This document shows, one piece after another, positions 1 to 5,310 of a DNA stretch of 7,255 nt. Source of the stretch: Candidatus Wolfebacteria bacterium GWA1_42_9 (GTDB taxonomy: Bacteria > Patescibacteriota > Minisyncoccia > UBA6257 > JAGOQP01); contig MGIN01000007.1 in NCBI GenBank assembly GCA_001793775.1, positions 3,302 through 10,556 on the forward strand. The letters run 5' to 3'. The translations under genes and the position numbers were made by a program. Every line of letters begins with the position of its first letter. Positions within the stretch are counted from its first letter, which is position 1. Under the pieces are notes generated by a model. It did no database searches. It was given only the letters and a program-made list of their open reading frames with translations, and was not told the origin of the DNA.

Positions 1-1
1 A

Positions 2-151
2 CCATTCTGGGCAAAAATGTCTGCGTCGGTCGGCGTAAAATCCGCGACTGTCCGCGTAGCTGCTCCAATGCAGCTGATGCCGGCTCCGGGACAATCAGCG
101 GTGTTTTACAAAAAAAATGGGCAGATGCTGGGAGGAGGAGTAATAGTATAA
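2..151 (+). CDS. mnmA: tRNA-specific 2-thiouridylase MnmA, C-terminal end (partial)
   Basis: Only the last 49 codons lie in the window, and the gene runs in from the left edge; the stop is TAA at 149-151. The reading frame ends in APGQSAVFY followed by a short polar turn and LGGGVIV. This matches the C-terminal beta-barrel end of MnmA (family pattern: TPGQ-AVFY ... LGGG-I). MnmA is a cytoplasmic enzyme that uses ATP and a persulfide relay to make 2-thiouridine at U34 of tRNA-Glu, tRNA-Lys and tRNA-Gln. The catalytic cysteines and the PP-loop lie outside the window, so activity cannot be judged here. A tRNA-Glu(UUC), one of the enzyme's substrates, is encoded 200 bases downstream. The stop codon runs directly into a heptad repeat array. 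The family call rests on a short but distinctive tail. Confidence 0.8.
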   Translation, partial: PFWAKMSASVGVKSATVRVAAPMQLMPAPGQSAVFYKKNGQMLGGGVIV

Positions 152-177
152 AGTTGAAAGTTTAAAGTAGAAAGTTT
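150..177 (+). repeat. Heptad repeat array 1 (4 x AAAGTNN)
   Basis: Four exact-period units follow each other: AAAGTTG, AAAGTTT, AAAGTAG, AAAGTTT. The AAAGT core is invariant and the last two bases vary. A partial unit (TAGTAT) precedes the first full one. The array overlaps the mnmA stop codon by two bases. The same unit recurs at three other gene borders in this window. Confidence 0.85.
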
Positions 178-185
178 GGACAATC

Positions 186-214
186 TTGACAATAAGATCT
201 GTTTTTGTTATTTT
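186..214 (+). promoter_or_regulatory. Probable sigma70-type promoter for the tRNA cluster
   Basis: A perfect -35 box TTGACA (186-191) is followed after 17 bases by TATTTT (209-214), which matches four of six positions of the -10 consensus. The predicted start near 221 gives a leader of about 15 bases before the first tRNA at 236. No other good promoter is visible between here and the terminator at 649-681. The two tRNAs and the structured RNA may therefore share this transcript. Confidence 0.55.
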
Positions 215-235
215 CTTAATCACTTTCTTTCTGGC

Positions 236-326
236 GGACGGGTGGTCTAAACGGACAGGGCGCCGCAGGTTGTAGATCACTCCTCCTTTCGCGGAGATGA
301 GGGTTCAAGTCCCTTCCCGTCCGCCA
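236..326 (+). tRNA. Atypical 91-nt tRNA gene, isotype uncertain (possibly Tyr-GUA)
   Basis: Several parts are clear. The 7-bp acceptor stem pairs GGACGGG (236-242) with CCCGTCC (316-322). The discriminator is G323 and CCA is encoded at 324-326. The T-arm is GAGGG / TTCAAGT / CCCTT (299-315). The D-arm pairs GTCT (245-248) with GGGC (258-261) around AAACGGACA, which keeps A14, G18-G19 and A21. The anticodon arm is not clear. If this is a class II tRNA with a variable hairpin CTCC/GGAG (283-286/293-296), GUA at 272-274 has U33, suggesting Tyr. Its stem GCAGG/TCACT is then mostly unpaired, three bases separate it from the D-stem, and the G73 discriminator does not suit bacterial Tyr. If instead CCGC (263-266) pairs with GCGG (291-294), the molecule is a class I tRNA of 76 nt plus 15 extra bases in the anticodon loop. 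It may be functional, degenerate or interrupted. Confidence 0.65.
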
Positions 327-350
327 ACTGCACTCGAAATGAGGTTTGGT

Positions 351-423
351 GCGACTGTAACTCAGTGGTTAGAGCGGCCGGCTTTCACCCGGCTTGTCGG
401 AGGTTCGAATCCTTCCAGTCGCA
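351..423 (+). tRNA. tRNA-Glu (UUC)
   Basis: A standard class I cloverleaf. The acceptor pairs GCGACTG (351-357) with CAGTCGC (416-422), with discriminator A423. The D-loop AGTGGTTA contains G18-G19. The anticodon stem pairs GCCGG (377-381) with CCGGC (389-393) around CTTTCAC, giving anticodon UUC at 384-386 with U33 and A37. The T-arm is GGAGG / TTCGAAT / CCTTC. CCA is not encoded: the bases after the discriminator are TCA, so the 3' end must be added by CCA-adding enzyme, unlike the preceding tRNA. Base pair 10-25 is an A-C mismatch. U34 of this tRNA is a known substrate position for MnmA, whose gene ends just upstream. Confidence 0.93.
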
Positions 424-429
424 TCAACT

Positions 430-459
430 CCCCACGCACTCAAGTGGGGGGGTTGTTTT
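430..459 (+). terminator. Possible weak terminator or processing hairpin after tRNA-Glu
   Basis: CCCCAC (430-435) pairs with GTGGGG (444-449) over an 8-base loop, followed by a short mixed T tract (GGTTGTTTT). An alternative stem CACT/AGTG (437-440/443-446) competes with it. The T tract is poor, so partial read-through into the structured RNA at 466 is likely. Confidence 0.4.
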
Positions 460-465
460 GAGAAA

Positions 466-622
466 GTTGGAGCTCCTCCGTGCCAAAAGCATAGGAGGGA
501 AAAGAGCTGCCTGCCCTGCACCTAGCCGTCCGGGTCAATGTCGGAATGGCCTCGGGTAAGTCGGGGAGGGATAGACTGGCCAGCAAGCGGAGGGATGACA
601 GCCGCCCATCCGCAGTTCCAAC
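466..622 (+). ncRNA. Candidate structured non-coding RNA, family not recognised
   Basis: The ends of this stretch pair with each other: GTTGGAGCT (466-474) with AGTTCCAAC (614-622), nine base pairs including one G-U. Inside, hairpins stack in order. The first is CCTCCGTGC/GCATAGGAGG (475-498) with a CAAAA loop and one bulged A. The second is GCCGTCCG/CGGAATGGC (525-550) with loop GGTCAATGT and one bulged A. The third is GCGGA/TCCGC (587-613), which abuts the closing stem. CTGGCCAG (576-583) is a further self-complementary segment. The RNA is followed by a strong intrinsic terminator and has no convincing promoter of its own, so it is probably made from the tRNA transcript. It lacks the recognisable signatures of SRP RNA, RNase P RNA, tmRNA, 5S rRNA or a cobalamin riboswitch. 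The pairing is read by eye and there is no covariation evidence. Confidence 0.5.
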
Positions 623-648
623 CCATCAGACAACCCCTCTTCTCTTTC

Positions 649-681
649 GGCCCGCAAATCACCGCGGGCCTTTCCCTTTTT
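649..681 (+). terminator. Strong Rho-independent terminator
   Basis: A perfect 7-bp all-GC stem, GGCCCGC (649-655) with GCGGGCC (664-670), over an 8-base loop, followed by TTTCCCTTTTT. It closes the tRNA and structured-RNA transcript and isolates the adenosyltransferase gene downstream. Confidence 0.8.
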
Positions 682-716
682 GAGAAACGAACAGTTGAGT
701 ATTTCCATCTCTCTTC

Positions 717-751
717 CCACTTTAAACTTTCTACTTTTAACTTTATACTTA
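717..751 (-). repeat. Heptad repeat array 2 (AAAGTNN on the minus strand)
   Basis: On the plus strand the ACTTT core recurs at 719, 726, 733 and 740, exactly every seven bases, with a degenerate fifth unit ACTTA at 747. It is array 1 in inverted orientation, so the two arrays bracket the tRNA and ncRNA segment. The array also supplies the -10 box of the following gene. Confidence 0.85.
721..749 (+). promoter_or_regulatory. Possible promoter built into the heptad array, giving a leaderless mRNA
   Basis: TTTAAA (721-726) lies 17 bases upstream of TATACT (744-749), which matches five of six positions of TATAAT. The ATG of the next gene starts only six bases after the -10 box. Transcription would therefore begin at or next to the start codon. 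No Shine-Dalgarno sequence is present, which fits. Confidence 0.45.
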
Positions 752-755
752 TTTT

Positions 756-1283
756 ATGATTGTCGTCTTTACCGGAAACGGAAAAGGAAAAACCACCGCT
801 TGCCTGGGGCAAATGGTCAGAGCTGTCGGGCAGGGGAAAAAAGCAGCGATGTTTCAATTTATCAAAGGCCCTTGGATTTCGGGAGAATACAAATTCTTGG
901 AAAAGAAAACATTTTTTAAGGGGAGATTGGAAATTTATCGCGGGGGAAAGGGGTTTGTTAAAATTTTGGGAGACAAACTCTCTTTTTCCGTTCACAGAAA
1001 AGCAGCTCAGGATACCTTAAAAAAAGCGGCCAAAGCCGTAAAATCAAAAAGGTGGGATGTGGTGGTTTTAGACGAAGTGAACGTGGCGGTATCGTTGAAG
1101 TTGATAAAAGTCCGTGATGTTTTGAAGGTTATCAAAAACGAGCCGCAAAAAATGATTGTCATCCTTTCCGGGCGCTCTGCCCCGGCAAGTTTCGTTAAAA
1201 GGGCCGATTTGGCGACGGAAATGAGAGAGATAAAACATCCGTTTAATAGAGGGAAGAAAGCGGAGGTGGGGTTTGAGTTTTAA
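756..1283 (+). CDS. CobO/BtuR-family corrinoid adenosyltransferase
   Basis: This 175-residue P-loop protein matches the CobO/BtuR/CobA family along its length. In the family, the cytoplasmic enzyme transfers the adenosyl group of ATP to cob(I)alamin or cobyrinic acid diamide. Visible motifs are the Walker A loop GNGKGKTT (7-14), QFIKG (34-38), a Walker B strand VVVLDEVNVA (102-111), SGRSAP (138-143), ADLATEMREIKHPF (150-163) and the terminal GFEF. The length is close to that of compact family members. The start at 756 is two codons before the first beta strand and no earlier in-frame start is needed. There is no ribosome binding site, and a -10-like box ends six bases before the ATG. No other cobalamin gene is nearby, so the substrate in this organism is uncertain; salvage or a divergent nucleotide-transfer role are both possible. 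Confidence 0.88.
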   Translation: MIVVFTGNGKGKTTACLGQMVRAVGQGKKAAMFQFIKGPWISGEYKFLEKKTFFKGRLEIYRGGKGFVKILGDKLSFSVHRKAAQDTLKKAAKAVKSKRWDVVVLDEVNVAVSLKLIKVRDVLKVIKNEPQKMIVILSGRSAPASFVKRADLATEMREIKHPFNRGKKAEVGFEF

Positions 1284-1292
1284 AGTTTTTAT

Positions 1293-1326
1293 TTAATAAT
1301 TTGGAGCAAAGCGATTAAATTATTAA
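1293..1326. repeat. Perfect AT-rich inverted repeat after the adenosyltransferase gene
   Basis: TTAATAATTT (1293-1302) and AAATTATTAA (1317-1326) are exact reverse complements over a 14-base loop. There is no proper T tract on the plus strand, so it is a weak terminator at best. Its loop carries the left arm of the longer palindromic element at 1304-1424. Confidence 0.6.
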
Positions 1327-1424
1327 CTATAAAAAGTTTACCCCGTTAGATAGGCGAAGCCGCCATCTAACGGGGTGCTCCCCGCCTGCCGGCAGGCAGG
1401 GGTTTACAGCTAATCACTTCGCTC
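1304..1424. repeat. Compound palindromic element, MITE- or REP-like
   Basis: The outer arms 1304-1317 (GAGCAAAGCGATTA) and 1411-1424 (TAATCACTTCGCTC) pair at 12 of 14 positions. Nested inside are two independent GC-rich palindromes. The first is an 11-bp perfect stem CCCCGTTAGAT/ATCTAACGGGG (1341-1351/1365-1375), whose loop adds a further GGC/GCC pairing. The second is a perfect 14-base palindrome GCCTGCCGGCAGGC (1384-1397) with CCCC and GGGG on either side. No open reading frame is inside. Such an element could be a non-autonomous mobile repeat, a REP-type protein-binding site, or a bidirectional transcript-end structure between the two genes. Confidence 0.65.
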
Positions 1425-1439
1425 TTAGGTAAAAACGGC

Positions 1440-2888
1440 ATGACCTTGGGCAATAAAATATTTTGGCTCTTCCTATTTTTTATTGTCGGGGTTTTTCTGT
1501 CGTCCCTTGAGATAAAAATAATTTATCTGGTGCTGGGCGAGCTGGTAGTGGTACTCGCCTTTTTGTTTTTAGGCATTCATAAGTCGAGCAAAACATTTTT
1601 GATTTTGGCTGTTCTCTCCGTTCTTTTCTTGGTGGGCGCTGTTTATGAGAATGTTTTTGACTACTACAGATTTCAGAAAAATCTTCCCGAATATGACATT
1701 CAGAAAGTTATTGAAGGCAGAATTGTTTCTTATCCAAAATCAACCGGCAAATCAATCAGTTTTCTTTTGAAAACCGACGAAAGGAAAATTATCTCCGTGA
1801 CCACCACCATTTTTGATAATTTTTCTTACGGGGATTCTGTCAGATTGGAGAGTGCCATCAGCAGGCTGAATGAGAAAAATTCGTACTTAAAAAAAGACGG
1901 TGTCGTAGGAACCGTTCCTTTTCCGAAAATTATTGAAAGAAAGGCGTCCCAAGAATTTTCTTTCAGAAAAGAACTTTTTAAATTAAGGGAGAATTTCGTC
2001 TCAGTTTTTAACAAAATTCTTAATCGAAACGAGTCCTCCTTAATGTCCGGAATTCTGTTAGGTCAGGAAAGTACCCAGTTTCCGTCGGATTTGAAGTTGG
2101 CTATGAAAAACAGCGGTACCACTCACTTGGTGGCTTTATCGGGATACAATATTTTGATTCTGATTAACGCCATTTATTTTGCCCTGGGTTTTGTTTTTAA
2201 AAGAAAGACGAATTTTATCGTTTCTCTTTTGGCGATCGTCGTTTTTGTGATTATGACGGGAGGAGAGGCCTCGGTGGTAAGGGCGGCGCTAATGGGAGCT
2301 TTGGTCCTTCTGGCCCAAAATGCCAATCGGGTTTATAATTTTAAAAATAGCGTTGCCGCAGCCGCTTTTGCAATGATTCTTTTTAATCCGAAGGTGATAG
2401 TTTTTGATGTCGGTTTTGTTCTTTCTTTCCTGGCTCTTTTCGGAATCGTTTATTTGGCTTCTTCTTTAAACGCCCTAGTTCTTTTTAAAAACGAGTTTTG
2501 GGACGGGGTGAAAAAGACGTTTTTTGAAACATTTTCCGCCCAAGTTATGGTTATTCCCGTATTAGCCGCTTATTTTGGCGGATTCTCTTTAAGCGGGCTT
2601 TTATCCAATGTGATTATTCTGTCGCTTGTTCCGATAACCATGCTAGCCGGTTTTTTAGTCGGTTTGGCGGGGATGATTTTTCTGCCTCTGGCAAAAATTG
2701 GAGGAATTGTTCTCTGGCCGCTGCTCTCTTTTGAAACAACAGTCATAGAATTTTTTGGATCGTGGTCTCTAGTTTCCGTGTCGCTGGGAGCGGCAGGGGT
2801 GGTCTTTTATTATTTGACAGCGTTGTTTTTCGTTAGAAAATTGTTTTTGAAGGCAAAAGAACGGGAATTAAATTTTGGGTTTGTATGA
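1440..2888 (+). CDS. comEC: ComEC/Rec2 competence channel, membrane part (split gene)
   Basis: This 482-residue polytopic membrane protein corresponds to the N-terminal and central parts of ComEC, the inner-membrane channel that takes single-stranded DNA into the cytoplasm. Residues 5-70 hold two to three membrane helices. Residues 80-165 resemble the soluble OB-like N-terminal domain. From about residue 200 the Competence domain begins: GILLGQ (204-209), THLVALSGYN (228-237, normally HL-A-SG-H), SVVRAALMG (278-286), and NP followed by DVGFVLSFLALFGI (316-336). More helices follow to about residue 465. The C-terminal metallo-beta-lactamase domain found in full-length ComEC (usually 700-800 residues) is absent here and forms the next gene. 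The stop TGA overlaps that gene's ATG (ATGA), so translation is probably coupled. The upstream AGG at 1427-1429 is only a weak ribosome binding site. Confidence 0.9.
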   Translation: MTLGNKIFWLFLFFIVGVFLSSLEIKIIYLVLGELVVVLAFLFLGIHKSSKTFLILAVLSVLFLVGAVYENVFDYYRFQKNLPEYDIQKVIEGRIVSYPKSTGKSISFLLKTDERKIISVTTTIFDNFSYGDSVRLESAISRLNEKNSYLKKDGVVGTVPFPKIIERKASQEFSFRKELFKLRENFVSVFNKILNRNESSLMSGILLGQESTQFPSDLKLAMKNSGTTHLVALSGYNILILINAIYFALGFVFKRKTNFIVSLLAIVVFVIMTGGEASVVRAALMGALVLLAQNANRVYNFKNSVAAAAFAMILFNPKVIVFDVGFVLSFLALFGIVYLASSLNALVLFKNEFWDGVKKTFFETFSAQVMVIPVLAAYFGGFSLSGLLSNVIILSLVPITMLAGFLVGLAGMIFLPLAKIGGIVLWPLLSFETTVIEFFGSWSLVSVSLGAAGVVFYYLTALFFVRKLFLKAKERELNFGFV

Positions 2889-3733
2889 AAAACTGGAAAA
2901 TTGGCATATTTTTATCTACTCTCTTCATCCTCAACTCGATTGTCTGGGGGGTAATTTTGTTTGACCACCGGGATTTCGGCGCCCAGGTTTATTTTCTTGA
3001 CGTCGGTCAGGGAGATTCCCAGCTGGTGAAAGCAGATGGAGCCAATTTTCTTATTGATGCCGGGAGAAACGATGTCGTTCTGGATAATCTCGAAAAAATC
3101 TTGCCTTTTTATGGAAAAAAGATAGATTTAATCTTTCTCTCTCATGCTCAGCAGGACCATGCCGGGGGAGTTTTTGAGCTGATAAAAAATTACGGAGTGG
3201 GAGCTGTGATTTATAACGGAGAGAAAATCAGTGTCTGGGAACCGCTCTCGGACGTTTTAAACGAGAACAAAATTCCTTATTTTTCTCTGGCTGCGGGAGA
3301 TTCTGTGGGCTTTGGAGAAAATGTCTTTAAAATCATCTGGCCGGAATCGGGTTTTTTGGAAGGGAAGCATGATGAAAACGATGCCTCTCTGGTAGTTAAA
3401 TTTGAGAACGGAACTTTTTCCTCTCTTTTTGCCGGAGACATTTCTTCTAAGGCAGAAAAAGCACTGACAAAAATTTTAGCCGTTAAGGCGGATATCTTGA
3501 AGGTTCCTCACCACGGGTCTAAATATTCTTCCTCCGCCGAGTTCCTGGAAGCGGTTTCCCCGAAAATTTCGGTGATTGAGGTGGGAAAGAATTCTTACGG
3601 TCATCCGACCGATGAAGCATTAGAGAGATTGAAAAACGTTGGGTCACAGATTTTTAGAACTGACCGGGATGGAATCGTAAAAGTTTTTTATCAGGACGGA
3701 TTTATCAAAGTATCCAACTCTTCTGTTTATTAG
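2885..3733 (+). CDS. ComEC C-terminal metallo-beta-lactamase-fold protein (separate gene)
   Basis: This 282-residue protein has one N-terminal membrane helix or signal anchor (about 5-26) and then the ComEC-type metallo-beta-lactamase domain. Motifs in order are VYFLDVGQGDS (35-45), the metal-binding HAQQDH (87-92), NDASLVVKF (165-173), FAGD (182-185), VPHHGS (207-212) and GHP (239-241), with FRTDRDG (257-263) near the end. The normal metal ligands HxxxDH, the Asp of GD and HHGS are all kept, so hydrolase activity is plausible. In full-length ComEC this domain is thought to degrade the non-transported DNA strand. The start ATG lies inside the channel gene's ATGA overlap. The membrane helix at the new N-terminus argues for a true gene split and not a sequencing frameshift. 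An alternative role as a free secreted-side nuclease is possible. Confidence 0.9.
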   Translation: MKNWKIGIFLSTLFILNSIVWGVILFDHRDFGAQVYFLDVGQGDSQLVKADGANFLIDAGRNDVVLDNLEKILPFYGKKIDLIFLSHAQQDHAGGVFELIKNYGVGAVIYNGEKISVWEPLSDVLNENKIPYFSLAAGDSVGFGENVFKIIWPESGFLEGKHDENDASLVVKFENGTFSSLFAGDISSKAEKALTKILAVKADILKVPHHGSKYSSSAEFLEAVSPKISVIEVGKNSYGHPTDEALERLKNVGSQIFRTDRDGIVKVFYQDGFIKVSNSSVY

Positions 3734-3736
3734 TTG

Positions 3737-3785
3737 TCATTTATCCGTCGTTTGATTACTTCCCTGTCCGACGGTCGTCAAATGA
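3737..3785 (+). terminator. Imperfect inverted repeat after the comEC pair
   Basis: TCATTT (3737-3742) and CCGTCG (3745-3750) pair with CGACGG (3769-3774) and AAATGA (3780-3785). The 18-base loop starts right after the stop codon region. No T tract follows directly, so a classical intrinsic terminator is doubtful; it could be an mRNA 3'-end stabilising hairpin. Confidence 0.4.
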
Positions 3786-3830
3786 GGCAGTGAAGAGATT
3801 ATTTTATTTATTCTTTTCCCTGTCTTTTCT

Positions 3831-3858
3831 TTGTTTTTTCGGATTTTTTTGATATTCT
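3831..3858 (+). promoter_or_regulatory. Weak promoter candidate for aspS
   Basis: TTGTTT (3831-3836) and TATTCT (3853-3858) are spaced by 16 bases in a strongly T-rich stretch. The ATG at 3865 begins six bases after the -10 box and no Shine-Dalgarno sequence is present. This is the same arrangement as at the adenosyltransferase gene and suggests a leaderless or nearly leaderless mRNA. Confidence 0.35.
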
Positions 3859-3864
3859 TTTGAT

Positions 3865-5298
3865 ATGGCAAAAATGTGGATAAAAGATGCAGTTGACAAA
3901 ATTGGTCAGGAAATCGATCTTTACGGCTGGGTGGATAGCCGAAGAGACCATGGAAAGCTGGTTTTTGTAGATCTTCGCGACCGAAGTGCTATCTGCCAGG
4001 TTGTTTTTTCGCCTGCTTCGGGAGAAAAAATATATCAAGACGCTCAAAAATTAAGAAGCGAGTGGGTAGTCAAAGTTTCGGGATTGGTTAAGGAAAGACC
4101 GCAGGGGATGATAAATGACAAAATTCCCACCGGGAAAATAGAGATAGAAGCCAAGGGTTTGGAAATATTAAACGAATCCAAAACTCCTCCCTTTGATTTG
4201 GCCGGAGATGGTTATGAGGTGAGTGAGGATATCAGGATGCAGTATCGTTATCTCGATTTACGTCGACCGCGCCTAAAGAAAAATCTTGTCCAGAGAAACA
4301 GAATTATTAAGTTTTTCAGGGATTTTCTGGAAAAGAAAGACTTTGTCGAGGTAGAAACGCCGATTATTACCAAATCTACCCCCGAAGGAGCCAGAGATTA
4401 TCTGGTGCCCTCCCGGGTTTATCCGGGGAATTTTTATGCTTTGCCTCAGTCGCCTCAGCAGTATAAGCAACTTTTAATGGTGGCAGGATTGGAAAAGTAT
4501 TTCCAAATCGCCCGTTGTTTTCGGGATGAAGACACTCGAGGGGACAGACAGCCGGAGTTTACCCAGCTTGATTTGGAGATGAGTTTTGTGGGAGAGGAAG
4601 ATATTTTGTCCCTGACCGAAGAGCTTTATTTGGCGATGGTCAGAACCCTTTATCCTCAAAAACAGATTACTTTAGATGAAAATGGAAAAATTCCCCGAAT
4701 AACCTATCAGGAAGTGATGGAAAAATACGGATCCGATAAACCCGACATCAGGAAAGACAAAAATAACCCTGATGAATTAGCCTTCCTTTTTATCGTTGAT
4801 TTTCCCATGTTTGAGTGGAGCGAAACGGAAAAAAGATGGGACGCGGTTCACCATCCTTTTACCGCTCCTAAGCTTTCTGACGGTTCAACCGATAAGCAGA
4901 AAATTTTGGAGGTGTTGAAAAAAGACCCCTCCGGTCTTCTGGCCAGGCAATACGATTTTGTTTTAAATGGTTGTGAAATCGGCGGCGGTTCTATTCGGAC
5001 TCACGATCCGGATATCTTAGCATCTGTTTTTGAAGCAATGGGCAACCAACCGGAGGAGATTAAGGAGAAATTTGGACATATGCTAGAGGCGTTTTCCTAT
5101 GGTGTTCCGCCACACGGGGGGATTGCTCCGGGAATTGATAGGTTGGTGATGGTTTTAGAAATTGAGCCCAATATCCGGGAAGTAATTGCCTTTCCTAAAA
5201 CCGGTGACGGCAGGGATTTGATGATGCATTCTCCCGGCCCGGCTGATGAGAAACAACTAAAAGAACTCGGAATACAGATTATCAAGAAAGATAAGTAA
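3865..5298 (+). CDS. aspS: Aspartyl-tRNA synthetase lacking the GAD insertion domain
   Basis: This class II synthetase charges tRNA-Asp with aspartate. The N-terminal OB-fold anticodon-binding domain spans about 1-105 (GWVDSRRDHGKLVFVDLRDR at 21-40). Motif 1 is near 160-184 (VETPIITKSTPEGARDYL), motif 2 is FRDEDTRGDRQPEFTQLD (219-236), and motif 3 is GIAPGIDRLVM (419-429). The length is 477 residues, against about 580-600 for typical bacterial AspRS. The missing part is the GAD domain: YGSDKPDIR (288-296) is followed after only about 12 residues by FIVDFPMFEW (309-318). H29 in RRDHG and G81 in RPQG occupy positions where His and Gly mark non-discriminating AspRS, which also charges tRNA-Asn. 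The next gene starts 12 bases after the stop, so the two probably form an operon. Confidence 0.95.
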   Translation: MAKMWIKDAVDKIGQEIDLYGWVDSRRDHGKLVFVDLRDRSAICQVVFSPASGEKIYQDAQKLRSEWVVKVSGLVKERPQGMINDKIPTGKIEIEAKGLEILNESKTPPFDLAGDGYEVSEDIRMQYRYLDLRRPRLKKNLVQRNRIIKFFRDFLEKKDFVEVETPIITKSTPEGARDYLVPSRVYPGNFYALPQSPQQYKQLLMVAGLEKYFQIARCFRDEDTRGDRQPEFTQLDLEMSFVGEEDILSLTEELYLAMVRTLYPQKQITLDENGKIPRITYQEVMEKYGSDKPDIRKDKNNPDELAFLFIVDFPMFEWSETEKRWDAVHHPFTAPKLSDGSTDKQKILEVLKKDPSGLLARQYDFVLNGCEIGGGSIRTHDPDILASVFEAMGNQPEEIKEKFGHMLEAFSYGVPPHGGIAPGIDRLVMVLEIEPNIREVIAFPKTGDGRDLMMHSPGPADEKQLKELGIQIIKKDK

Positions 5299-5310
5299 TG
5301 AAAGAAAGAA

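Noticed and set aside
150..177. CRISPR array from the evenly spaced repeats
   Set aside because: Units are seven bases with two-base variable parts; there are no 20-40 base repeats or spacers and no cas genes.
236..326. tRNA-Sec or a UGA-decoding tRNA
   Set aside because: The G discriminator and extra length prompted the check, but there is no TCA with a preceding T in a usable loop, and the D-stem is only four base pairs. TGA also ends the comEC gene.
466..622. RNase P RNA, SRP RNA or tmRNA
   Set aside because: Too short for RNase P RNA and lacking its universally conserved P4 strands; no SRP domain IV sequence with its GGAA-type loop context; no tRNA-like ends as in tmRNA. A faint resemblance (GGATGACAG) was judged chance.
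466..755. Cobalamin riboswitch controlling the adenosyltransferase gene
   Set aside because: The conserved B12-box segments are not present, and a strong terminator plus a separate promoter lie between the structured RNA and the gene.
365..759. Open reading frames across tRNA-Glu and the structured RNA (365-559, 538-759) and the opposite-strand 522-995
   Set aside because: They overlap a confident tRNA, a terminator or the well-supported adenosyltransferase gene, and their translations have low-complexity, non-protein-like composition.
1336..1407. GTTTAC at both sides of the palindromic core as a target-site duplication
   Set aside because: The six-base match lies inside the longer inverted arms (1304-1424), so it does not flank the whole element and can be chance.
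2880..2890. Sequencing frameshift as the cause of the split comEC
   Set aside because: The downstream part has its own ATG, a coupled ATGA overlap and a new N-terminal membrane helix. An indel cannot be fully excluded without reads.
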